64,000 bases of DNA from Aquibium sp. ELW1220 (GTDB lineage Bacteria > Pseudomonadota > Alphaproteobacteria > Rhizobiales > Rhizobiaceae), in contig NZ_JAOAOQ010000008.1 in assembly GCF_030398385.1 (NCBI RefSeq), positions 62,001-126,000 of the forward strand, read 5' to 3'. Below the pieces are notes generated by a model. It was not told the origin of the DNA. It saw only the letters and a program-made list of their open reading frames with translations, and did not search any database. Position 1 is the stretch's first letter; each line of letters begins with the position of its first letter. The translations under genes were made by a program, and so were the position numbers. Positions 1 through 9,745 of the stretch are shown piece by piece.

Positions 1-2
1 CC

Positions 3-1361
3 GGCAGGGCCGTGCTTCCCGTCTTCATCCTTGACGAGGAAAGCCCGGGGGTCCGGCCGGTCGGCGGCGCCCGCCGCTGGTGGCTGCACCATTCGCTGAC
101 CGCGCTGTCGCGCGACCTCCAAGACAGGGGCGCCCGCCTCGTCCTGCGGCGGGGCCGCACGCGCGCCGTCGTCGAATCGCTGATCCGGGAAACCGGCGCC
201 GACCGCGTCGTCTGGAACCGGCGCTACGATCCCCCCGGCGCGGCGGTCGATGCCGCGCTCAAGGAGGCCCTGCGAAGCCAGGGCATCGATTGCGAGAGCT
301 TCGAAGGCCAGCTCCTGCACGAACCGACGCGCCTCAGGACGGGAGCCGGCGGGCCTTACCGGGTCTATTCACCCTTCTGGCGGGCGCTGATGGCGGAGCC
401 GGCGCCGCGAGCGCCGATCGAAGCGCCGAAAGCCATCCGCGGCCATCGCGGCACGGTCGCGGGCGACGAACTCCAGAGCTGGAGCCTGCTGCCGACCCGG
501 CCGGACTGGTCAGGTGGGCTGCGGGCCGAATGGACGCCCGGCGAGGCGGGCGCGATGGCGCGGCTGCGGGTCTTCCTCGCCGCCGCGATCGACGGCTACG
601 GCGACAACCGCGACCGGCCGGGCCTTCCCTCGACGTCGCGGCTGTCGCCACACGTCGCGCACGGCGAGATCACGCCTTTCCAGATCTGGCAGGCGGTGGA
701 GGAGGCGCGCGACGCGATTCCCGCCCACGACGCCGAGAAATTTCGCAAGGAAGTCGTCTGGCGCGAATTCTCCTATCATCTCCTGTTCCACAACCCCGAC
801 CTCGCCGAACGGAACTACAATCGCGACTTCGACGGTTTCCGCTGGCGCCCGTCCGGCGATCTCGTGGAAGCCTGGCAGCAGGGCCGCACCGGCTATCCGA
901 TCGTCGACGCCGGCATGCGCGAACTCTGGCAGACGGGGTGGATGCACAACCGGGTGCGGATGATCTGCGCCTCCTTCCTCATCAAGCACCTGCTGCAGGA
1001 CTGGCGCGAGGGCGAGCGCTGGTTCTGGGACACGCTGGTCGACGCGGATGCCGCCAGCAATGCCGCAAGCTGGCAGTGGGTCGCGGGCTCGGGCGCCGAC
1101 GCCGCACCCTACTTCCGCATCTTCAACCCAATCCTCCAGGGGGAGAAGTTCGATGGCGACGGCGACTACGTGCGCCGCTACGTGCCCGAACTCGACCGCG
1201 TGCCCAACCGCTTCCTGCACAAGCCGGGCGATGCCCCTGCCCTCTTGCTTGCCGAGGCCGGCGTGAAACTCGGCCGTGAATATCCCGTACCTGTCGTCGA
1301 GCACGCTCAATCCCGCGACAGGGCGATGGCTGCCTACAATGCATTGAGAGGATCCGCATGA
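3..1361 (+). CDS. phrB: Deoxyribodipyrimidine photo-lyase (class I), 5' end outside the window
   Basis: Repairs UV-induced cyclobutane pyrimidine dimers with light, using FAD and an antenna chromophore. The reading frame is open from base 3, and its first codons read GRAVLPVFILDEE, an internal beta-strand of the N-terminal antenna domain, so the true start lies upstream of the window. The C-terminal FAD domain is clear: RLSPHVAHGEI near residue 210, KEVVWREFSYHLL, the GYPIVDAGMREL segment, WMHNRVRM, and DADAASNAASWQWVAGSG, all hallmarks of class I photolyases. The stop codon overlaps the start of the next gene (ATGA), so it leads or sits inside a four-gene operon with membrane-lipid enzymes. 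A cryptochrome-like role cannot be excluded. Confidence 0.93.
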   Translation, partial: GRAVLPVFILDEESPGVRPVGGARRWWLHHSLTALSRDLQDRGARLVLRRGRTRAVVESLIRETGADRVVWNRRYDPPGAAVDAALKEALRSQGIDCESFEGQLLHEPTRLRTGAGGPYRVYSPFWRALMAEPAPRAPIEAPKAIRGHRGTVAGDELQSWSLLPTRPDWSGGLRAEWTPGEAGAMARLRVFLAAAIDGYGDNRDRPGLPSTSRLSPHVAHGEITPFQIWQAVEEARDAIPAHDAEKFRKEVVWREFSYHLLFHNPDLAERNYNRDFDGFRWRPSGDLVEAWQQGRTGYPIVDAGMRELWQTGWMHNRVRMICASFLIKHLLQDWREGERWFWDTLVDADAASNAASWQWVAGSGADAAPYFRIFNPILQGEKFDGDGDYVRRYVPELDRVPNRFLHKPGDAPALLLAEAGVKLGREYPVPVVEHAQSRDRAMAAYNALRGSA

Positions 1362-2701
1362 GCATCGTCACACTGGACCGCGCCAACCACCGCGGCCGGA
1401 AGAGAATTGCCGTCGTCGGGTCCGGCATTTCGGGAGCCTCGGCGGCCTGGGCGTTGCATGCGGGGCACGACGTGACGCTTTTCGAGGCGGACGCCCGTGC
1501 AGGCGGACATACCGCCACCGTCGACGTCGACTACGACGGCACGACCATACCGGTCGACACCGGCTTCATCGTCTACAACGAACTCAACTATCCCGAACTC
1601 AAGGCGTTGTTTGCCCATCTCGGCGTCGCCACGCACGAGAGCAACATGGGCTTCTCGCTGTCGCTCGACGGCGGGCGCCGCGAGTGGAGCGGCCAGACCT
1701 ACCGCTCGATCTTCGCCCAGAAGCGCAACGTCTTCTCCCCCTCCTTCCTCTGGATGCTGCGGGAGATCCTGCGCTTCAACCGCCAGTGCATCCAGGATCG
1801 CGAGGCCGGCCTGCTCGGCGGCGTCACGATCGGGCAGTATCTCCAGACCCGGAAGTTCTCGGCCGAGTTCCGCGACGACTACCTGATCCCGATGGCCGCC
1901 GCGATCTGGTCGACACCGCGCGTCAAGATGCTCGACTTCCCGGCCGCGACCTTTGTCTCCTTCTTCGAGAACCACCGCCTCATCCACAACGAGCGGCCGA
2001 TGTGGCGCACCGTCACCGGCGGCTCGCGGAGCTATCTCGAAAAGCTGCTCGCCCCGCTCGGCGACCGGCTCCGCCTGAATGCGCCCGTGGAGAACGTCCT
2101 GCGCGACGATCACGGGGTCGTCGTGACGGTGCGCGGCGCGGCGCCGGAACGCTTCGACGAGGTCGTCGTCGCCAGCCATTCCGACCAGGCGCTGGCCCTG
2201 CTCGGCGATCCGTCGCCGATCGAGGAGAAGATCCTCGGTGCCGTCGCCTACCGGCCGAACCGCGTGATCCTGCACCGCGACCCGCGCCTGATGCCGAAGC
2301 GCCGCGCCGCCTGGTCGGCCTGGAACTACATGCGCTCGAGCGGGATGGACCTCGAGAAGGAAGTCTGCGTCACCTACTGGATGAACGCGCTGCAGGGCAT
2401 CGACGCGTCCCGCCCGCTCTTCGTCTCGCTCAATCCGGTGGTCGAGCCGGCGGCGGGAACCGTTTTCGGCGAATGGAGCTTTTCCCATCCGCAGTTCGAT
2501 TCGCGCGCCCTGTCGGCACAGGTCCGTCTCGACGACATCCAGGGCGTGCGGCACACCTGGTTCGCGGGCGCCTGGACCGGCCACGGGTTCCACGAGGACG
2601 GTCTGCGATCCGGCCTCAAGGTCGCCGAGGCACTGGGTGGCGTGATACCCTGGCGCCGGACGGAACCGGCGGACACGGACCTGCCGCTGGCAGCGGAATA
2701 G
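1358..2701 (+). CDS. FAD/NAD(P)-binding amine-oxidase-like protein, COG2907 family
   Basis: A 447-residue flavoprotein. A Rossmann FAD motif (VVGSGISGASAAW) lies at about residues 20-32, followed by an acidic strand end (LFEAD) and the GGHTATV segment typical of the amine-oxidase/desaturase-like flavoproteins of COG2907. The C terminus carries the second FAD strand (FAGAWTGHGFHEDG). It overlaps the photolyase by ATGA and is 9 nt from the DUF1365 gene. In alphaproteobacteria this set is usually found beside cyclopropane-fatty-acid synthase. Related flavoproteins in Rhodobacter have been tied to oxidation of methylated fatty acids towards furan fatty acids. The substrate here is inferred, not shown. 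Confidence 0.85.
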   Translation: MSIVTLDRANHRGRKRIAVVGSGISGASAAWALHAGHDVTLFEADARAGGHTATVDVDYDGTTIPVDTGFIVYNELNYPELKALFAHLGVATHESNMGFSLSLDGGRREWSGQTYRSIFAQKRNVFSPSFLWMLREILRFNRQCIQDREAGLLGGVTIGQYLQTRKFSAEFRDDYLIPMAAAIWSTPRVKMLDFPAATFVSFFENHRLIHNERPMWRTVTGGSRSYLEKLLAPLGDRLRLNAPVENVLRDDHGVVVTVRGAAPERFDEVVVASHSDQALALLGDPSPIEEKILGAVAYRPNRVILHRDPRLMPKRRAAWSAWNYMRSSGMDLEKEVCVTYWMNALQGIDASRPLFVSLNPVVEPAAGTVFGEWSFSHPQFDSRALSAQVRLDDIQGVRHTWFAGAWTGHGFHEDGLRSGLKVAEALGGVIPWRRTEPADTDLPLAAE

Positions 2702-2710
2702 ACACGGCAG

Positions 2711-3556
2711 ATGGCACGAACCGATCGACCCACGACCATGGCTGGCAACGGCGCGCCGCCGCAGGCAGCCGCGGCGCTCTATCGCGGCGAGGTCATGCAC
2801 CAGCGCCTGAAGCCCTTCGGCCACCGCTTCGCCTATTCCGTGTTCTCGCTGCTGGTCGATCTCGATCGGCTCGACGACGCCCACCGCCTGTCGGCACTGC
2901 TGTCGGTCAACAAGCCGAACGTCGTATCCTTCCGCGACAGCGACCATGGCGAAAAGCCGGGCGAGACGGCCAGAGCCTATGCCGACCGGCTGCTAGCGGC
3001 CTCGGGCCTGGAGCGCCGCGCCGCGCGCATCCTGCTTCTCTGCTACCCGCGCATTCTCGGCTACGTCTTCAACCCGCTTTCGGTTTACTTCGCCTATGAC
3101 GAGACCGGCGACCTCGTGGCGCTGATCTACGGCGTGCGCAACACCTTCGGCCAGCGCCATTCCTATGTCGCGCTGGTGGAGCCCGGGGACGTCAGCGCGG
3201 CAGGTGTCCGCCAGACGCGGCGCAAGCTCTTCCATGTCTCGCCCTTCGTGGGCATGGACGCGCGCTACCATTTCCGCATCCTGCCGCCCGGCCGTGCGGT
3301 CCGGGTGCGTATCCACGAGACCGAGGGCGGCGAACCGCTGCTCGCCGCGACCTTCGCAGGGGCCGCCCGCCCGCTGGATACGTCGACTCTTGCCGCTTGC
3401 CTCTTGCAGTTTCCGCTTCTCACATGGAAAATCGTCGCGGGCATCCACTGGGAGGCCCTCAAGCTCTGGCTGAAGGGCGCGCGGTTCAACTCCAGTCCCC
3501 CCGCGCCTTCTACTGCGAGCTATCGTGACAGTCCGGCCGTCGAGCCGGGAGAGTGA
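2711..3556 (+). CDS. DUF1365 family protein
   Basis: A 281-residue soluble protein of the DUF1365 family. Characteristic stretches are ALYRGEVMHQRLKPFGHRF near the N terminus, YPRILGYVFNPLSVYFAYD in the middle, and KLFHVSPFVGMDARYHF. The function is unknown, but the family nearly always travels with COG2907 flavoproteins and CFA-synthase-like methyltransferases, as here. An alternative in-frame ATG lies at 2738, close to where family similarity begins (the N-terminal 9 residues are dispensable). The gene ends close to or inside the next gene, depending on the start chosen there. Confidence 0.85.
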   Translation: MARTDRPTTMAGNGAPPQAAAALYRGEVMHQRLKPFGHRFAYSVFSLLVDLDRLDDAHRLSALLSVNKPNVVSFRDSDHGEKPGETARAYADRLLAASGLERRAARILLLCYPRILGYVFNPLSVYFAYDETGDLVALIYGVRNTFGQRHSYVALVEPGDVSAAGVRQTRRKLFHVSPFVGMDARYHFRILPPGRAVRVRIHETEGGEPLLAATFAGAARPLDTSTLAACLLQFPLLTWKIVAGIHWEALKLWLKGARFNSSPPAPSTASYRDSPAVEPGE

Positions 3557-3599
3557 GTTGCAGACGCCGCCAAGCGGGCAGAGTCAAGGGCGGGCACCG

Positions 3600-4856
3600 A
3601 TGATCGAACTGATGACGATCGATACGTACGAAGAGAAGCCGATCAGGCTCACCGACGAGAACATCGCCTCCTTCACCAGGGGCCTTCCGGCGAAGGCCCG
3701 CATGGTGCTCGGCGCAGCTATCCGCCTGCCGAAGGGCACGCTGACGGCGAAGCTGCCCGACGGGCGCCTGATCCTCGTCGGCGGCAATGCGCCGGGGCCG
3801 GATGCCCATGTCGAACTGCGCAACTGGCGGCTTCCCGGCCGGGCCTTCTCCGGCGGAACCATCGGCGTCGCCGAATCCTACATGGACGGCGACTGGGACA
3901 GCCGCGACGTCACGACCTTCCTCGAGCTCTTCGTCGTCAACCAGGAGACGGGCGAGGAAGTGGCGGGCGGCGCCAACTGGCTGCTCACCGCCATCCAGCG
4001 CATCCGACACTGGCTGAACGAGAACACGCGCACCGGCTCGAAGCGCAACATCTCCGCGCATTACGACCTCGGCAACGCCTTCTACCGCGAATGGCTCGAC
4101 CCGAGCATGACCTATTCATCCGCGCTCTACGGTACCGGAGCCAACGACCTGGAGTCGGCGCAGGCGGCAAAGTACCGGGCGCTGGCGCGCGACGGCGGCA
4201 TCGGCCCGTCGAGCAGCGTGCTGGAAATCGGCTGCGGCTGGGGCGGCTTTGCCGAGTTCGCCGCGCGCGAGATCGGCTGCAAGGTCACCGGCCTGACGAT
4301 CAGCCGCGAGCAGCACGATTTCGCCCGCGAGCGCATCCACAAGGCAGGCCTCTCCGACAAGGTCGAGATCAAGCTGCAGGACTACCGCGACGAGACCGGC
4401 CGCTACGACAACATCGCCTCTATCGAGATGTTCGAGGCGGTGGGCGAAAAGTACTGGCCCGTGTTCTTCCGCAAGGTGAAGGACTGCCTCAACCCCGGCG
4501 GCACCGCCGCCATGCAGATCATCACCATCAACGAAGCCGCCTTCGATTCCTATCGCCGCCGTCCCGACTTCATCCAGCGCTACGTCTTCCCGGGCGGCAT
4601 GCTGCCGACGCCGAGCCTGCTGAAGACGCTCGGCTCCGACCAGGGCCTCTCCTTCCTCAAGGAGCGCGTCTTCGCGCAGGACTACGCCCGCACGCTCGCC
4701 GACTGGCGCGAGCGCTTCTGGGCCTCCTGGGAAAGGCTCGTCCCCCTCGGCTTCGACGACCGCTTCCGCAAGCTGTGGGAGTTCTATCTCCACTACTGCG
4801 AGGCGGGCTTCCGGGCCGAATACATCGACGTGCGGCAGGTGGTCTACAAGGCCTGA
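3600..4856 (+). CDS. cfa: Cyclopropane-fatty-acyl-phospholipid synthase-like SAM methyltransferase
   Basis: Transfers a methyl(ene) group from S-adenosylmethionine to the double bond of unsaturated acyl chains in membrane phospholipids. The 418-residue product has the N-terminal lipid-binding region, the NISAHYDLGNAFYREWLD segment, the SAM motif VLEIGCGWGGFAEF, IEMFEAVGEKYWPVFF with the conserved Glu, and the C-terminal LHYCEAGF region. The frame is open from a GTG at 3525, which would overlap DUF1365 by 32 nt, but residue-level similarity supports the ATG at 3600. It ends a photolyase/COG2907/DUF1365 operon. It could be a cyclopropane synthase or a methyltransferase making methylated acyl chains. 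Confidence 0.9.
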   Translation: MIELMTIDTYEEKPIRLTDENIASFTRGLPAKARMVLGAAIRLPKGTLTAKLPDGRLILVGGNAPGPDAHVELRNWRLPGRAFSGGTIGVAESYMDGDWDSRDVTTFLELFVVNQETGEEVAGGANWLLTAIQRIRHWLNENTRTGSKRNISAHYDLGNAFYREWLDPSMTYSSALYGTGANDLESAQAAKYRALARDGGIGPSSSVLEIGCGWGGFAEFAAREIGCKVTGLTISREQHDFARERIHKAGLSDKVEIKLQDYRDETGRYDNIASIEMFEAVGEKYWPVFFRKVKDCLNPGGTAAMQIITINEAAFDSYRRRPDFIQRYVFPGGMLPTPSLLKTLGSDQGLSFLKERVFAQDYARTLADWRERFWASWERLVPLGFDDRFRKLWEFYLHYCEAGFRAEYIDVRQVVYKA

Positions 4857-5019
4857 GCCGGGGCGCGTGGCCGAGGCGCGCCGTCTTACCCCTCCCCAGA
4901 CAAAGTCGCAGCCGGCCGAACCGCCTGAGCGTGCCCTGCCGATCGCGCCGCTTCGAATGCTCCCCCGACCGTTCCCCGTAAAATTCTCGGGGCGCTGATC
5001 CGCGCTTTCGCCTTCGGCG

Positions 5020-5045
5020 TAGACAGGATAACTTTACACTGTCTA
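5020..5045. promoter_or_regulatory. Candidate operator: 7-bp inverted repeat with 12-nt spacer
   Basis: TAGACAG at 5020-5026 is the exact reverse complement of CTGTCTA at 5039-5045. It lies 26 nt upstream of the ATG of the SDR gene, where a repressor could occlude the promoter. No cognate regulator is adjacent, so binding is inferred only. Confidence 0.35.
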
Positions 5046-5071
5046 GATTTCTGAACGCGGGAGATCATCGC

Positions 5072-6091
5072 ATGGTATCGCAGACCATCCTCGTGACCGG
5101 TGCATCCGGTTTCATCGCCAAGCACATCGTCGCGCAGCTGCTCGGCGAGGGCCACGCCGTGCGCGCCTCGGTCCGCTCGCGCGAGCGCGCCGACGAGGTG
5201 GCGGCGGCCGTCGGTGGGACCGCGCAGGAAGAGGCGGGGCGCCTGTCCTTCGTCGAACTCGATCTCGGCCAGGACCGCGGCTGGGCGGACGCGCTGGCGG
5301 GGGTCGACGCGATGATCCATACGGCCTCGCCGTTTCCGCTCGTCCAGCCGAAGGACCCGGACGAGCTGATCCGTCCGGCCGTCGACGGCACGCTGCGGGC
5401 CCTGCGCTCGGCAACGAAGGCGGGGGTGCGGCGGGTGGTGATGACCTCTTCCGTGGTCGCCGTGACGCGGAGCGCCCTGCCCGCCGGCCGCGACCGCTAC
5501 GACGAGCGCGACTGGAGCGACCTCGACGGACCGATCTCGGCCTATGGCAGGTCGAAGACGATGGCCGAGCGGGCGGCCTGGGATTACGCGGCCGGCGAAG
5601 GCAAGGGCCTCGCGCTGACCGCGATCAACCCGGGCTTCGTGCTCGGACCGCCGCGCGACGACCGCTTCGGCACATCGCTTCGCGTCGTCCAGCGCATGCT
5701 CTCGGGCAAGGATCCTGCCGTTCCCCGCGTCGGCTATGCCGTCGCCGACGTGCGCGACATCGCCGCCATGCACGTGCGGGCGCTGGACCGCCCGGAGGCG
5801 ATCGGCAAGCGCATCCTCGGCGCGTCGGAGTTCCTGTGGTTTTCCGACATGGCCAAGGCGCTGAAGGAGGCGTTCCCGAACCGGAAGATCGCGACCCGCG
5901 TCGCCCCTGACCTGCTGATGCGCATCATCGGGCTCTTCGACAAGAGCGTCGCCACCATCCTGCCGGAACTCGGCCAGCGCGCCGAGGTCGACAATCGCCG
6001 CGCCCGTGACATCCTCGGGATGGACTTCATCCCGGCGCGCCGCAGTGTTGTCGACGCCGCCCGCTTTCTCGTCGACCGAGGGCTCGCCTGA
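5072..6091 (+). CDS. NAD(P)-dependent extended SDR (dihydroflavonol reductase/epimerase-like aldehyde reductase)
   Basis: A 339-residue extended short-chain dehydrogenase. The N-terminal cofactor motif is TGASGFIAKHIV, the active-site Tyr-Lys pair is in SAYGRSKTMAE with the preceding VMTSSVVAV serine strand, and INPGFVLGPP follows. This pattern fits the dihydroflavonol-4-reductase/aldehyde reductase subgroup that reduces aldehydes and ketones with NADPH. A GGGAG ribosome site precedes the ATG. It is monocistronic and converges with ilvC; a shared hairpin lies between them. The substrate is not predictable. Confidence 0.85.
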   Translation: MVSQTILVTGASGFIAKHIVAQLLGEGHAVRASVRSRERADEVAAAVGGTAQEEAGRLSFVELDLGQDRGWADALAGVDAMIHTASPFPLVQPKDPDELIRPAVDGTLRALRSATKAGVRRVVMTSSVVAVTRSALPAGRDRYDERDWSDLDGPISAYGRSKTMAERAAWDYAAGEGKGLALTAINPGFVLGPPRDDRFGTSLRVVQRMLSGKDPAVPRVGYAVADVRDIAAMHVRALDRPEAIGKRILGASEFLWFSDMAKALKEAFPNRKIATRVAPDLLMRIIGLFDKSVATILPELGQRAEVDNRRARDILGMDFIPARRSVVDAARFLVDRGLA

Positions 6092-6095
6092 ACGT

Positions 6096-6122
6096 AAAAA
6101 CGGGGCGCCTTGCAGCGCCCCG
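6096..6122 (-). terminator. Rho-independent terminator of ilvC
   Basis: An 8-bp perfect GC stem (6101-6108 with 6115-6122) and a 6-nt loop. On the minus strand it is followed by five T residues, so it terminates ilvC. The plus strand lacks a T run and may use the same hairpin less efficiently. Confidence 0.8.
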
Positions 6123-6146
6123 TCTCGTCGAAGCGTCGGATGACGC

Positions 6147-7854
<1,708 letters not shown>

Positions 7855-7879
7855 ACGGGATCCTGTCGGCTCGATTGGT

Positions 7880-7893
7880 GTACCGTACGGTAC
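7880..7893. promoter_or_regulatory. Perfect 14-bp palindrome, probable TetR operator
   Basis: GTACCGTACGGTAC is its own reverse complement, centred 32 nt upstream of the TetR start codon. Overlapping copies of the half-site ACGGT continue to the right. Position and symmetry suit autorepression by the adjacent TetR protein. Confidence 0.6.
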
Positions 7894-7927
7894 GGTTCGG
7901 CGTGGTTACCGCTCCGCGCGTCTGCGG

Positions 7928-9202
7928 TCAAGGGGACGCGGGCGGTTCGCACGACGTTCCCGCGCCAGGCATATCCCGTGCCGCCCAGTCCGGCTCCACC
8001 AGCCCGATGCGCCGCAGCGGATCGGCCACCATGCCCGAGACGAGGGCGGCGAGCATCGCCGGCGCGGGCGGCACCCTCGCCACGCTCGACACCAGCGTAT
8101 CGCGCAGGAACGGCACCAGCCGCGAATCCGACTGATAGAAGGGCGTGAATGCGAGAGACAGCGCCTGGAACAGGCGCACGTGCAGGCGCCGGGCAGCGCA
8201 GTAGCGAGCCAGCGCATCGGACAGGTCCTGCACCGAACCGAGCGCATGCGCGAGTGCCGCGGCGTCGAGCAGTGCCATGTTGGCGCCTTGCCCCAGCTGC
8301 GGGCTCGTCGAATGCGCCGCATCGCCGATCACCGCCAGCCGCCGCCCGGCGGGGCGGCGAAGCGTATGATGGCCATAGCGCGCAAGCGTCAGCTGCTCGA
8401 AGCTCCCGATCTGGCCGAGATAGGCCTCCGTCGCCGGCCAGAGCGACCGCACCCGGTCCTTCCAGGCCTCAAGCCCCTGCGCCTGCACGGCGGCCGCCTC
8501 GTCCGGCTTCAGGCTCCAGAAAAAGGCGGCCTGCTCCGCCCCGCCGGCTTCGACGCGGCCGATCGGCATCACCCCGATCATCACGCTGGCGTGGCGGTAG
8601 CGCTGCGACAGCGCCCGCGGGTCGAAGCCATCGCCGCGCCAGGACAGCGAGGCCCAGAACGCGCCGTAGGCGAGTGCCCGCGGCTCCGTCGGCCTCTCCA
8701 CGTGCTGCTTCAGCTTCGAGCGCGAGCCGCTGGCATCGACCACGAGATCGAACGGTCCGGGCCGCGTGCCATCGGCCAGGACGAGGCGCTGCCGTTCGCC
8801 CGACTCGTCAAGCGCCGCGACGTCGCGGCCGGCCTCGACGGCGATGCCCGCGTCCAGGACGGCGCGGTGCAGCATGCCGAACAGCGCGGCGCGGTGGACG
8901 GCGAGGCCGAACCTTCCGTTGCGGCCCGACGCGTAGCGGACGTCGAGAACCGTGCGGCCGGAAGCCGCGTCCGCGCCGTGCAGCCGCTCGATCCGGCTGC
9001 CGAGCGCCAGCATCGACGGCAGCAGCCCGAGCGCGTCCAGCACGGCGAGCCCGGTCGGCTGCAGGATCAGTCCGGAGCCGACCGGCTTGGCCGCCTCGAA
9101 GCGCTCGAAGACGATGACACGATGGCCCGCGCGGTGAAGCAGCAGCGCGGCCGCCAGCCCGGCCGGCCCGGCGCCGCAGATGCCGATGTCGAGCGCCCGC
9201 AA
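7928..9202 (-). CDS. FAD-dependent aromatic monooxygenase (PHBH/UbiH-type)
   Basis: A 424-residue group A flavoprotein monooxygenase. The FAD motif GICGAGPAGLAAALLLHRAG is at the N terminus, a DG-type motif (DLVVDASGSRSKLK) lies near residue 155, and the second FAD motif GDAAHSTSPQLGQGANMALLD near residue 290. Such enzymes hydroxylate aromatic or polyketide-like rings using NAD(P)H and oxygen. The start codon lies 10 nt behind the stop of the HxlR regulator gene, so the two form an operon divergent from a quinone reductase, hinting at an aromatic or quinone substrate. The C-terminal part is more basic and less conserved. Confidence 0.88.
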   Translation of the reverse strand: MRALDIGICGAGPAGLAAALLLHRAGHRVIVFERFEAAKPVGSGLILQPTGLAVLDALGLLPSMLALGSRIERLHGADAASGRTVLDVRYASGRNGRFGLAVHRAALFGMLHRAVLDAGIAVEAGRDVAALDESGERQRLVLADGTRPGPFDLVVDASGSRSKLKQHVERPTEPRALAYGAFWASLSWRGDGFDPRALSQRYRHASVMIGVMPIGRVEAGGAEQAAFFWSLKPDEAAAVQAQGLEAWKDRVRSLWPATEAYLGQIGSFEQLTLARYGHHTLRRPAGRRLAVIGDAAHSTSPQLGQGANMALLDAAALAHALGSVQDLSDALARYCAARRLHVRLFQALSLAFTPFYQSDSRLVPFLRDTLVSSVARVPPAPAMLAALVSGMVADPLRRIGLVEPDWAARDMPGAGTSCEPPASP

Positions 9203-9212
9203 GATTAGCTCG

Positions 9213-9623
9213 TCAGGCGCCGGCCGCGTCGTAGGCCGAGCGGGCCGCTCGAACCTCCCTGTGGTGGGTCTCGGCCCAGTTCAGCAGGTGCTGGAGGCTG
9301 TCGAACATCGAGCGACCCAGGTCGGTCAGGCTGTATTCGACGCTCGGCGGCTTGGTGGGATACACCTCGCGATGCACATAGCCGTCGCGCTGGAGGTCGC
9401 GCAGCGTCTCGGTCAGCATGCGCTGCGAGATGTCGGGCACCAGACGGCGCAGTTCACCAAAGCGGTACGGCTGGTCGGCCAGCGCCATCAGGAGCAGCGC
9501 ACTCCATTTGCCGAAAATGTTCTGCACCACGTTGCGGATGGGACACTTGGTCAACCCGCCCTGCTCCACGTCGGCGCGGCAGATTTCGATCTTCTGCCGT
9601 GCCGATACGACCCGTGCGTCCAT
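9213..9623 (-). CDS. HxlR (DUF24) family winged-helix regulator
   Basis: A 136-residue regulator with the HxlR core: CPIRNVVQNIFGKWSALLLM, the recognition segment FGELRRLVPDISQRMLTETL, and the wing YPTKPPSVEYSLTDLG. A Cys in the conserved CPI position is a possible redox or electrophile sensor, as in QorR/YodB/HypR proteins. The frame is open to 9683, but the ATG at 9623 has a GGAGG 8 nt upstream and begins where similarity starts. It is divergent from a QOR2-like gene and precedes a monooxygenase, matching the known qorR-qor2 (ytfH-ytfG) arrangement. Confidence 0.88.
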   Translation of the reverse strand: MDARVVSARQKIEICRADVEQGGLTKCPIRNVVQNIFGKWSALLLMALADQPYRFGELRRLVPDISQRMLTETLRDLQRDGYVHREVYPTKPPSVEYSLTDLGRSMFDSLQHLLNWAETHHREVRAARSAYDAAGA

Positions 9624-9745
9624 GCCGGTACCCTCCAGGTAACCACCGGAGCAAAAAATGCCTACTTTACGCCGGGCGGTCAATGCATATTTAAGACCTG
9701 CTCTCTTTTTGAGACTTACTCCTCAACAATGCAAGGAAGTTCGCC

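Noticed and set aside
3525-3599. Longer CFA start at GTG 3525
   Set aside because: The extra 25 residues have no family similarity and would overlap the DUF1365 gene; the ATG at 3600 fits better.
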